Origin: JAWXCF01 sp034440515
GTDB taxonomy: Bacteria; Bacteroidota; Bacteroidia; CAILMK01
DNA length: 42,057 nucleotides
NCBI GenBank assembly: GCA_034440515.1
Contig: JAWXCF010000085.1
Coordinates: 1-42,057 of the forward strand
Reading direction: 5' to 3'
Shown here: one piece after another, positions 1 to 7,813 of the stretch
How the letters are laid out: every line of letters begins with the position of its first letter
Numbering within the stretch: the first letter of the stretch is position 1
Notes under the pieces: generated by a model
The model's database searches: none
What the model was told of the DNA's origin: nothing
What the model saw: only the letters and a program-made list of their open reading frames with translations
Program-made: the position numbers and the translations under genes

Positions 1-822
1 TGTAGCCTCTGCTATTGCTGTATATTTATCTAGTTCTAACTTTACGGCGTCTAGTTTTTGTTGTATGGCTACTACTGCAGATTTACCAAGTGGTAGTTTA
101 AGTGGTGGTTTTTCCTCCAGCGTGATGTTGTAAATTGCTTCTGCAGCTTTAGTTGGGTCACCCTCTTGTGTTCCATTTATTAGACCTATACGCTTTCTAA
201 ATACGCCTGATGTTCTAGCATAATCGTCAATTATTTTATCGGTAAATTTGAATGATGAACCTGCAAAATTGGTTCTAAATGGACCAGGCTGAATAATAGT
301 AACTTTAATGCCAACGGGTGCCAACTCCATAGACAAAGCCTCACTCATACCCTCTATGGCGAATTTAGTTGAATTATATATGCCAAAGCCTGGTCCAGCC
401 TTAAAGCCAGCCTGAGATGATAGATTGATAATATGACCTGATTTCTGTGCACGAAGCGAAGGAAGAAACTGCTGGATAAGATTTATAGCACCAAAGTAAT
501 TGGTGTCGAACATTTCTCTAGCTTCATCCATACTGGTTTCCTCTATGGCTCCACCTAGTCCGTAGCCAGCATTGTTTACCAAGACGTCTATATGGTTAAA
601 GTCTGTAAGTACTTGTTGTACAAAGTCTTTACCCTCATCTATATTATCAACATTTAACAGGTAAGCCTTTGCCTTATCACTGTTCTCATAGTTGAAACTA
701 TCTACTTGTTGTTGATTTCTAAAGGTCCCTATCACAAAGTCCCCTTGATTGATGACATATTCTGCCAATTCTTTACCTAAGCCGCTTGAAATGCCTGTAA
801 TCACCCAATTTTTTGTACTCAT
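1..822 (-). CDS. Short-chain dehydrogenase/reductase, 3' end cut by the window
   Basis: This is a classical SDR-family NAD(P)-dependent oxidoreductase. I translated it from the ATG at 820-822; 274 codons are present and the frame runs off the window edge without a stop, so the C-terminus is missing. Visible signatures are the Rossmann glycine motif TGISSGLG (residues 9-16), NNAG (83-86), the active-site serines in NLSSQ (135-136) and the catalytic Y149-x3-K153 (YNSTK), followed by the PG motif at 189-190. The substrate cannot be inferred. The protein resembles the oxidoreductases of the SDR family that carry an N-terminal TGxSxGxG and act on small carbonyl or alcohol substrates. The gene has its own TAAATTTG element seven bases before the ATG and is separated from rlmD by about 65 bases, so it is probably monocistronic or heads its own unit. 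Confidence 0.93.
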   Translation of the reverse strand, partial: MSTKNWVITGISSGLGKELAEYVINQGDFVIGTFRNQQQVDSFNYENSDKAKAYLLNVDNIDEGKDFVQQVLTDFNHIDVLVNNAGYGLGGAIEETSMDEAREMFDTNYFGAINLIQQFLPSLRAQKSGHIINLSSQAGFKAGPGFGIYNSTKFAIEGMSEALSMELAPVGIKVTIIQPGPFRTNFAGSSFKFTDKIIDDYARTSGVFRKRIGLINGTQEGDPTKAAEAIYNITLEEKPPLKLPLGKSAVVAIQQKLDAVKLELDKYTAIAEAT

Positions 823-829
823 AATACAT

Positions 830-837
830 CAAATTTA
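830..837 (-). promoter_or_regulatory. -7 promoter element TAAATTTG of the SDR gene
   Basis: Exact match to the Bacteroidota -7 consensus TAnnTTTG on the minus strand. Only seven bases separate it from the ATG at 820-822, so the expected transcript would have a leader of a few bases at most. A TTG lies upstream, but with a spacer of 14, shorter than usual, so the -33 element is uncertain. Confidence 0.55.
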
Positions 838-887
838 GCAGTGAAAATCAGCAAATTAGCTAATATTCGTCAATATTCAAGATTAAA

Positions 888-2309
888 TTAGATGCTTTTA
901 AGAACCAATTTTACAATGTTTTCAACGTGGTATGTATGTGGAAACATATCAACTGCCTGAATGGCTACAATTTCATATTTCTCACTTAGTAATTGTAAAT
1001 CTCTAGCTTGCGTACCCGGATTACAACTAATGTAAATGATAACAGGGGCTGCTATGTTAAGTAATTTTTTTATGACTGCTGGCTCCATACCTACTCTAGG
1101 TGGATCTGTAATCAATATGTCTGGCACACCATATTTATCAATAAAGTCTTGTTCTAATTGATTATTTACCTCACTGGCTATGAATTCAACATTAGTTAAT
1201 TTATTAAGCTCAGCATTTTTATTTGCCCAATCTATAGCTTCGGGAACAGTCTCGATACCTAATACATATTTGGCTAATTTAGCTGCTAGCAAGGTAATGC
1301 TACCTACACCACAATACAAATCAAATACTCTATGGTGCGGCTGTATATCTGCCAAGTCAAGAGCTTGTTTAAATAAAACAGCTGCCTGATTTGGATTTGT
1401 TTGAAAAAATGATTTTGGTCCAATTCTATAACTTACGCCTAGCAGATTTTCCTCTATATATTCGTTACCTGAATAAATGATATGATCTTGATCATAAAGG
1501 GTATCGTTTAGTTTTTTATTGACCACATATATCAAGCTAGAAATAACGGGAAAACTATTTTTTAGCCATTGCATCATTAGCTCAATTCGCTCTGAAGTTT
1601 CAAAAGCAAATACTACAATTAACATAACTTGACCAGTAGTACTTGTACGTATAATTAATGACCTAAGAGAACCTTGTTGTCGTCTAATATCAAAAAACTC
1701 ATACTTATGTTGTTTGGCAAATCTGCCCAGGGCTAATCTTATTATATTACTTGGATCTTCTTGAAGATAACAGTGTTGTATGTCTAAAATCTTATCAAAT
1801 TTACCGGGGACGTGGAAACCAATTGCAGGTTGATGCTTGTCTATGGTCTTGGTTTTATCATATAGCTCTGTTGGCGTAAACCAACGTTGATGGCTAAAGC
1901 CATAGTCCAGCCTATTTCTATAGTAGAATATTTGCTCACAACCTACAATTGGTAGCATAGTAGATGTGTCAACTTTACCAATTCTGGTAAGTGTGTCATT
2001 TACCCATTTTTGCTTGAAAAATAGTTGTTTTTCGTATTTAAGGTTTTGCCAATTGCAACCTCCGCAATAGTAAAAATGCGAGCAAGTAGGTATAATTCTG
2101 TCTGAACTATATTGAACTATAGCAGTTGATTCTGCCATTGTTATTCCTTTTTTTCCCTTGATAGTGCGAATATTAATTACATCGCCAGGAACTACATTTT
2201 TAACCAAAAAGACTTGTTCATCCTTTTTTGCTATAGCTTCTCCCTTTGCGCCGCAGTCTACTACTGCGACGTCATTATACAGCTTAGGCTGTCTTCTATT
2301 TTGAACCAC
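888..2309 (-). CDS. rlmD: 23S rRNA (uracil-5-)-methyltransferase, RlmD/RumA family
   Basis: SAM-dependent enzyme that makes 5-methyluridine in 23S rRNA. The order is an N-terminal TRAM-like RNA-binding domain (about 8-66), a [4Fe-4S] cysteine set C76, C82, C85 and C180, and a Rossmann methyltransferase with the SAM loop DLYCGVGS (330-337). The conserved DPPR is at 402-405 and the nucleophile is C429 in ISCNPGTQARDL. The closing DMFPHTYHVE motif is typical. At 473 aa it has normal family length. Whether it methylates U1939, U747 or both (RlmCD type) cannot be told from sequence alone. The start is GTG at 2307-2309: an in-frame TAA sits directly before it, and a later ATG would delete the TRAM domain. 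It follows the thioredoxin-like lipoprotein gene with no gap beyond a tandem stop, so the two are co-transcribed. Confidence 0.93.
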   Translation of the reverse strand: MVQNRRQPKLYNDVAVVDCGAKGEAIAKKDEQVFLVKNVVPGDVINIRTIKGKKGITMAESTAIVQYSSDRIIPTCSHFYYCGGCNWQNLKYEKQLFFKQKWVNDTLTRIGKVDTSTMLPIVGCEQIFYYRNRLDYGFSHQRWFTPTELYDKTKTIDKHQPAIGFHVPGKFDKILDIQHCYLQEDPSNIIRLALGRFAKQHKYEFFDIRRQQGSLRSLIIRTSTTGQVMLIVVFAFETSERIELMMQWLKNSFPVISSLIYVVNKKLNDTLYDQDHIIYSGNEYIEENLLGVSYRIGPKSFFQTNPNQAAVLFKQALDLADIQPHHRVFDLYCGVGSITLLAAKLAKYVLGIETVPEAIDWANKNAELNKLTNVEFIASEVNNQLEQDFIDKYGVPDILITDPPRVGMEPAVIKKLLNIAAPVIIYISCNPGTQARDLQLLSEKYEIVAIQAVDMFPHTYHVENIVKLVLKSI

Positions 2310-2312
2310 TTA

Positions 2313-2846
2313 TTATTTTTCAGTTTTACTTATTGCTTCATTCATATTTTGAATGAATGCGTCAGCCTCCATATAACCCATTTGTACCCAACGCAATTTG
2401 TTATTAGCGGGGTCAACTATTACTGTCATTGGAAAACCTATTTCATTGGGATTACTCACAAAACTGTATAACAACTCACTGCCGTCTAATGATTTGTCTT
2501 TGTAATCGTATTTTACATCTTTTATCTCTGGATTGAATTTTACAGGAATACATCTTTTTAAGATTGCAGTTTGCACTTTACTTTTACTGTAGGTGTTTGC
2601 GTCCATTCTTTTGCACCAACCACACCAATCAGTATATACATCAACAAGCATTAGTTTTTTATCTTTTTTAGCCTTTTTATAGGCAGTATTCCAATCTTGC
2701 CAAGCCATTTCATTCTCTTTATTTGGGCTTACACTATTGGTTGATTGAACATTCTGTCCCTCTGTAATGGTTTGTTTTTTTGAGTTACAACCTTGAGCAT
2801 TCAGCAAAATGATGGCAATACTGCTGATTAAATAAATGAAATTCAT
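2313..2846 (-). CDS. Thioredoxin-fold lipoprotein (DUF255/thioredoxin_7-like)
   Basis: A 177-aa exported thioredoxin-like protein. The N-terminus is a hydrophobic signal ending in AQGC (C20), a plausible though not ideal lipobox, followed by a Ser/Thr/Asn/Gln-rich linker. The thioredoxin domain starts near residue 47 and has the active site DWCGWC (C75, C78) and a cis-proline loop GFPMT. CGWC rather than CGPC is typical of periplasmic thioredoxin_7/DUF255-type proteins, which reduce or isomerise disulfides in the envelope; the exact partner is unknown. It is the first gene of a two-gene unit with rlmD: its stop TAA is followed by a second in-frame TAA and then the rlmD GTG. A candidate promoter lies about 70 bases upstream. 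Confidence 0.85.
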   Translation of the reverse strand: MNFIYLISSIAIILLNAQGCNSKKQTITEGQNVQSTNSVSPNKENEMAWQDWNTAYKKAKKDKKLMLVDVYTDWCGWCKRMDANTYSKSKVQTAILKRCIPVKFNPEIKDVKYDYKDKSLDGSELLYSFVSNPNEIGFPMTVIVDPANNKLRWVQMGYMEADAFIQNMNEAISKTEK

Positions 2847-2917
2847 TTGTAGTAGTCTTTTTATGTTAAATTTAGAATATTAGCCGAGCAACTATATATG
2901 CTTAAACATTCGTTTTA

Positions 2918-2925
2918 CAAATATA
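2918..2925 (-). promoter_or_regulatory. Candidate -7 element TATATTTG for the lipoprotein-rlmD unit
   Basis: Exact TAnnTTTG match on the minus strand, 71 bases before the lipoprotein ATG, in the 221-base divergent spacer 2847-3067. I see no TTG at the expected -33 distance, so this rests on the -7 match alone. No convincing element was found for the divergent DUF1573 gene. The rest of the spacer holds nothing I can name. Confidence 0.35.
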
Positions 2926-3067
2926 CAGAATCGTACCACAGCTAGTTAATGGTTAACTTTACCACTTTTAAAATAGTTCATAAAGATGTGGCATAATTTT
3001 TACTATTATTAGTAAGGACCAGCTCAAGTTTAAATGGGCGATTCAGAAGAAAAAAAATTATCTAAGA

Positions 3068-4195
3068 ATGTTAAAATATCTCCTATTATTTGTTGGAATT
3101 TCAATCGGCATACAGGCAAATGCACAGAAAAAACCGACATTGAGATTTGATAATCCACATCACGATTTCGGCAGTGTGAAAGAAGAAGAAAATGTGGTTC
3201 ACCACACCTACAAGGTATTTAATGACGGTGATACAGACCTATTAATAACCAAAGTAGCACCAAGTTGCGGTTGTACAGTAGCTGAATATACCAAAACAGG
3301 TATAGCACCAAAGCAAAGTGGATACATAAAGGCATCTTTTGATGTTGTAAATAAACACGGTAAGCAAGATAAAAGTATAACTATTTACTCTAATGGTTCA
3401 CCAGCAGTTCATTTGTTGTCGTTTAGTGCTACAATTAGCGAGCGCCCTAGAAAATGGACTGATACATTTTTACATAGTTCTGGGTCATTGTATTACGAAA
3501 GCAGTACAGTTGGCTTTACTACCATATCTGCTGACGAAACTGATACAGTAGGCTATTTGAGAATGTATAATAGTGGTGCTAATCCTGTAATTATAAAGGA
3601 GTTCAGGGCATCTGTTGATTGGATTACACCAGTCGAAATACCTTTTACTATTAATCCAGGTGAGCGTAAACTATTCGGCGTTCACTACAATGCGCAAAAG
3701 GCTAATGATTTTGGACTACTATATAATGAAATAAAAATATCAACTACAGATGATAAATTTCCAGAGAAAACTATTGGTGTAATAGCAGAGATAGTACCAG
3801 CATCAAAAATATTAACGAAAGAAGATGCCTTAAATGCCCCTAAAATATTCTTACCTACGCTCTCTCACGACTTTGGTGTAGTAAAACAGGGTGCAGATGC
3901 AACATACTCTTTCAATTTCTCAAATACAGGGAAGTCTGATTTAAAAGTGCTAAAAATAAAGACATCTTGTGGGTGTACAGCAGGAGAAGCTAGCAAAACG
4001 ACCTTGAAAAAAGGGGAGGCTGCAAATATTAAGGTAAACTTTAGCAGTAGGGGAATGCAAGGTATAGAAACCAAAAATGTAAAAATCTATACTAATGACC
4101 CAGCAAGACCAGAAGTTACCCTCATTATCAAGGCTAACGTGGTAAGTGGAGACCAAGTTGAACCAGTTAAGCCTAAGTCAACAAAGACTAAGTAG
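3068..4195 (+). CDS. Secreted protein with two DUF1573 domains
   Basis: A 375-aa exported protein with a signal peptide (about 1-19, cut after ANA/Q). Two DUF1573 units are easy to see. The first begins at HDFGSVKEEE and contains PSCGCTVAE; the last begins at HDFGVVKQGA and contains TSCGCTAGE. The middle part is a more diverged immunoglobulin-like segment. DUF1573 domains have an ASH/MSP-like beta-sandwich fold and are abundant in Bacteroidota envelopes; their function is not established. The paired CGC cysteines are conserved in the family and could bind metal or form disulfides, which is inference. It lies 34 bases upstream of htrA on the same strand, so the two probably share a transcript and an envelope role. 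Confidence 0.85.
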   Translation: MLKYLLLFVGISIGIQANAQKKPTLRFDNPHHDFGSVKEEENVVHHTYKVFNDGDTDLLITKVAPSCGCTVAEYTKTGIAPKQSGYIKASFDVVNKHGKQDKSITIYSNGSPAVHLLSFSATISERPRKWTDTFLHSSGSLYYESSTVGFTTISADETDTVGYLRMYNSGANPVIIKEFRASVDWITPVEIPFTINPGERKLFGVHYNAQKANDFGLLYNEIKISTTDDKFPEKTIGVIAEIVPASKILTKEDALNAPKIFLPTLSHDFGVVKQGADATYSFNFSNTGKSDLKVLKIKTSCGCTAGEASKTTLKKGEAANIKVNFSSRGMQGIETKNVKIYTNDPARPEVTLIIKANVVSGDQVEPVKPKSTKTK

Positions 4196-4214
4196 TCTCC
4201 GTATAGACAACTAG

Positions 4215-4228
4215 ACTATTTAAATAGT
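4215..4228 (+). promoter_or_regulatory. 14-bp perfect palindrome just before the htrA start
   Basis: ACTATTTAAATAGT reads identically on both strands and ends one base before the htrA ATG. It is AT-rich, so a chance palindrome is possible, but its position would suit an operator or a translation-blocking hairpin. No regulator is identified. Confidence 0.3.
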
Positions 4229-4229
4229 T

Positions 4230-5648
4230 ATGAAAAGAATATTATGGTTGGCAGCACTTAGCATTGTAGTAAGTACTTTAACCACTTTAGCAATTGTTAA
4301 CTGGAAACTAAGTTCTATTTCTCGTTCGACTTCAGTTCAAGTAAAAGATGCAAATGGTGCAAAATTTACATCATATTCATCTGAGAATGTTTCTTTTGTA
4401 GAGGCCTCTAGAATAAGTACGCCTTGTGTTGTATATATAAAGACATTAATACCAGGTCAAAAAAATTACGACGATTTTTTCAATTTCTTTGGTAATGTTG
4501 GTCCAGCTACAAGTACTGGTAGTGGGGTTATTGTTACCAATGACGGATATATAGTAACCAATTATCACGTTATAAAAGGTGCAGAAACTATTGATGTTAT
4601 TCTAAATAGAAATAAGAAAAGTTATCGAGCTAAAGTAGTGGGTCAAGACCCTGGAAGTGATTTAGCATTGCTAAAAATCGAAGCAAAAGATTTACCCTTT
4701 ATTGCATTTAGCAACAGTGATTTATTGCCAGTTGGTGAGTGGGTACTGGCAGTAGGGAACCCTTTTAACCTGAACAGTACAGTTACAGCAGGAATTGTTT
4801 CAGCTAAGGGTAGAAACATAAATATTGTAAAAAATAACTTCCCAATCGAATCTTTTATTCAGACAGATGCCGCTATTAATCCTGGAAATAGTGGTGGTGC
4901 TTTGGTTGATTTAAGTGGCAAATTAATTGGAATTAATTCAGCCATATACAGCCAAACTGGAAGTTATTCTGGTTATGGATTTGCCATACCTAGTAACATT
5001 GTAAAAAAGATAATTGCAGATTTAAAAGAATACGGATTTGTACAAAGAGCTGTGATAGAGGCTAAAGTTGAAGAAATATCAGACGAATATGCTAAAAAGA
5101 ATAAGCTTACCGAATATGAAGGTTTGGTAATTACTGACATTTACAGCAAAGGAAATGCAGATAAGGCTGGTTTAAAGAAAGGTGACATCATTAAAGCATT
5201 TAACAAAACAAAAATATATAGTAGGGCAGAACTAGACGAGCAATTAGCCTACAATAGACCAGGTGATATGATCAGTTTGACATTAAATAGAAATGATAAA
5301 TTAGTAACCGTAAATATCAAGCTAAATAACGTACAGGGTAATACTTCATTAGAACAACAGAAATATTACCATTCTGAAACGCTAGGAGCAGATTTATTTG
5401 ACATATCTCAAATAGATAAAAGCCGACTAAAAATTGAAAATGGCGTAAGGGTAGATAATATTAGTTCTGGCGGATATTTTGGGAATTTGGGCATTCCTGA
5501 TGGTTTTATTATCGTGAAATTAAACAATACTTCTGTTGATAAGGCAGATGATGTAAAATCTGCACTAGAGCAGTTTAGAGGTAGACTTTATGTAGAAGGA
5601 TATACTAACGAAGGCAATTATGGCTCATTTAGCTTTGTCATTTATTAA
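4230..5648 (+). CDS. htrA: HtrA/DegP-family trypsin-like serine protease with two PDZ domains
   Basis: A 472-aa periplasmic quality-control protease. An uncleaved-looking N-terminal membrane segment (about 3-24) probably anchors it in the inner membrane. The trypsin-like domain (about 60-265) has the full triad: H113 in NYHV, D144 in GSDLALL and S221 in GNSGGAL. PDZ1 (about 275-365, GLKKGDIIKAFNKTKI) and a second PDZ-like domain (about 390-465, LGIPDGFIIVKLNNT) follow. The LA loop at 76-90 (Gly/Phe/Asn-rich) is typical of Do-like proteases. It degrades or refolds misfolded envelope proteins. It sits between a DUF1573 gene and a GT2 gene whose ATG directly follows its TAA. A 14-bp palindrome precedes the start, which could mark regulation, but this is unproven. 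Confidence 0.95.
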   Translation: MKRILWLAALSIVVSTLTTLAIVNWKLSSISRSTSVQVKDANGAKFTSYSSENVSFVEASRISTPCVVYIKTLIPGQKNYDDFFNFFGNVGPATSTGSGVIVTNDGYIVTNYHVIKGAETIDVILNRNKKSYRAKVVGQDPGSDLALLKIEAKDLPFIAFSNSDLLPVGEWVLAVGNPFNLNSTVTAGIVSAKGRNINIVKNNFPIESFIQTDAAINPGNSGGALVDLSGKLIGINSAIYSQTGSYSGYGFAIPSNIVKKIIADLKEYGFVQRAVIEAKVEEISDEYAKKNKLTEYEGLVITDIYSKGNADKAGLKKGDIIKAFNKTKIYSRAELDEQLAYNRPGDMISLTLNRNDKLVTVNIKLNNVQGNTSLEQQKYYHSETLGADLFDISQIDKSRLKIENGVRVDNISSGGYFGNLGIPDGFIIVKLNNTSVDKADDVKSALEQFRGRLYVEGYTNEGNYGSFSFVIY

Positions 5649-6731
5649 ATGCAGCCGCTTGTTTCTATCGTTTGCACAATATATAATGCTGAGCATTATA
5701 TTGATGAGGCGATCCAATCTATACTAAATCAAACCTATACCCATTGGGAATTACTACTGTATAATGATGGTAGTACTGATTCTACTGCATCAGTTTTAGA
5801 AAATTACCGTAAAGACTCACGCATTAGAATATTTAATGTAGCAGATAACATTGGTGTTTATGCTTCAAGAAAATTTTTATATCAGCAATGTTTAGGGAAG
5901 TACATAGCCGTGATAGATGCCGATGATATATCTGTGAAAAGTAGAATTCAAAAGCAAGTAAATTATCTAGAACAACATACTGATATAAATGCAGTAGGTG
6001 GTCATAAGATTTGTTTTGATGAAACAGAGGGTTCTTGGTATTTTAAAAAATACCCAACTAACGGGCACTATTTAAAAGCAGCAATGTTGTTTCGCAATGA
6101 AATAGACCAACCTACTATTATGTTACGTAAAGATGTAGTGCTTGCTAGCATTCTACAAGTAGAATCTTCAATAATCAGCCAAACTTCGTCTCAAATGGCT
6201 GAGGACTATAATCTATTTTGGAAATTAATAACAAAAAACTTTAAGATTTTAAACTTAAATGCCATACTTATATACTACAGAATTCATACTCAGCAGATTA
6301 GTTTCTATTCAAAAAGTGAATCTCGTAAGGCCTTTACTTTGGCTATGTGGCAGACTAAATTTAATTATTTCGAATTAATTATACCAGATGAGGATTTAAT
6401 ATTTTTTGCTGAGTTTATAATGGGTAAATTCAGTTTAAGCAAGAATGATTTCAGTATAATCAATAGTACATTAAATACTTATTCTAAGGCTGTAAATGCT
6501 AAATCTGGCTTCGGTTCTAAATATGTTCAAGCTGCATTTTTACCTTGGAGACTTAAGTCAATAACAGATGCAAATGACATTGGGAGGCTTGCAAAGATTT
6601 TTAAGATTATAGTACTTTTACTTAGTACTAATATTATAGCAACATATCATTACATTCAACAACATCTTTTGCCAAATCTATCGTACGGATTGCGAAATAA
6701 AAGGGCTTATCCCTTACCCATCATAGATTGA
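5649..6731 (+). CDS. Family 2 glycosyltransferase
   Basis: A 360-aa GT-A fold glycosyltransferase. The N-terminus shows the GT2 pattern VSIVCTIYNAEHYI, the NDGSTD nucleotide-sugar motif (39-44) and the metal-binding DADD (90-93). The middle carries the acceptor region with EDYNLFWK, and a hydrophobic stretch near 315-335 may associate with the membrane. Acceptor and donor cannot be told; GT2 enzymes of this type usually build O-antigen, capsule or protein glycans. The ATG directly follows the htrA TAA with zero spacing, which suggests translational coupling. Its 3' end overlaps that of the convergent GT9 gene by 25 bases. Two glycosyltransferases meeting tail to tail suggests a surface-glycan neighbourhood. 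Confidence 0.9.
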   Translation: MQPLVSIVCTIYNAEHYIDEAIQSILNQTYTHWELLLYNDGSTDSTASVLENYRKDSRIRIFNVADNIGVYASRKFLYQQCLGKYIAVIDADDISVKSRIQKQVNYLEQHTDINAVGGHKICFDETEGSWYFKKYPTNGHYLKAAMLFRNEIDQPTIMLRKDVVLASILQVESSIISQTSSQMAEDYNLFWKLITKNFKILNLNAILIYYRIHTQQISFYSKSESRKAFTLAMWQTKFNYFELIIPDEDLIFFAEFIMGKFSLSKNDFSIINSTLNTYSKAVNAKSGFGSKYVQAAFLPWRLKSITDANDIGRLAKIFKIIVLLLSTNIIATYHYIQQHLLPNLSYGLRNKRAYPLPIID

Positions 6732-7810
6732 AAAGACAAATAAACTTGATTTGGCGTAATTAATTTTATGCATTTATTAGCATAGGGACAGCTTTCCCTA
6801 AAGCAATAAGCACAATCAACTTGGTCATTTTGTAACGCGATGTGCTGATGACGGGTTGAGTTATGCCACATTCCTAAGTATGCCCTTGCGCTAAATATAA
6901 TTATGGTATTAATTTCTTGGGCAGCCTTAGAGTGAATTATTCCGGTATCGTGACACACAATAAAATTACTATTCCGTATTATTAATTCTGATTCTTGTAA
7001 AGAATTTGCAGATATGACCTTAATATTAAGTTTATAAAATGAGGCTAAATCATAGTAATCTTTCTCCTTAACCCCTATTAGAATACTTATTTTACACCCT
7101 AGTTGCTTAATGTCATTTGCCAATTGCAACCAATTCTCAATTGGCCATCTATTCATATCTCTCCCAGCGCTTAATATAAATAGTACATTCTTAGTTTTAG
7201 AAAAGTTTGATGTAATCTCTTCATAATCGGTAAAAGGAGCAAAATGATGTATTTTTAACAATCGATAAGTATCATAGTCAAAACTTAAACTCTTTCCTTG
7301 CCATTTTTTTAGAAAAAGTGAGGAACTAAAACTCCAACCGAAACCGTCTGTAATTCCCGATTTATATGCCAGTAAAATGCTAGACAATTCAAACTTCAAT
7401 GAACTTCGGTAATTTGATAATTCAATAAATAAATCAAAATTATATTCCTTTAATTGCTTAGAAATAGTATCAATATCCCAATTCTTATAAAAAATAACCT
7501 TCTCTGTATTCCAATTTAATACACTAGAAAGTTGTGGCTGCCATCTGCTATTCTGTAAGGTGAGAATGTAAAATTTTGCATTTGGATATTTTGCTTGGTA
7601 GGCTTCAATTACAGGCAAACTTGTAAAACTGTCCCCAAGACCTGCTTTTCTAAATATGAGTATCTTTTTGTACTTTTTATCAGAATGATACTTTATTCCC
7701 ATCAGATTGGCAAAGTTCCTTATACAAAAATTGGCCAAACTGTAATGCAGTTTGACCAATTGATATGAGAAACTAAAACCTTGATTAGTTTTTTTAAAAC
7801 TTTTATACAC
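6707..7810 (-). CDS. Family 9 glycosyltransferase (heptosyltransferase-like)
   Basis: A 367-aa GT-B fold protein of the GT9 family, related to ADP-heptose:LPS heptosyltransferases. The first Rossmann domain has ILIFRKAGLGDSFTSLPV, the hallmark N-terminal GT9 motif. The second has the nucleotide-sugar site VCHDTGIIHSKAAQE followed by a cysteine-rich tail (CAYCFRESCPYANKC). It probably adds a sugar to lipid A core or a related surface glycan; the sugar is unknown. The start is GTG at 7808-7810, preceded in frame by TAA-TCT after the PorU2 stop. The next ATG is about 36 codons in, so GTG and coupling to porU2 are favoured. It overlaps the convergent GT2 gene by 25 bases. Confidence 0.87.
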   Translation of the reverse strand: MYKSFKKTNQGFSFSYQLVKLHYSLANFCIRNFANLMGIKYHSDKKYKKILIFRKAGLGDSFTSLPVIEAYQAKYPNAKFYILTLQNSRWQPQLSSVLNWNTEKVIFYKNWDIDTISKQLKEYNFDLFIELSNYRSSLKFELSSILLAYKSGITDGFGWSFSSSLFLKKWQGKSLSFDYDTYRLLKIHHFAPFTDYEEITSNFSKTKNVLFILSAGRDMNRWPIENWLQLANDIKQLGCKISILIGVKEKDYYDLASFYKLNIKVISANSLQESELIIRNSNFIVCHDTGIIHSKAAQEINTIIIFSARAYLGMWHNSTRHQHIALQNDQVDCAYCFRESCPYANKCIKLITPNQVYLSFQSMMGKG

Positions 7811-7813
7811 AGA

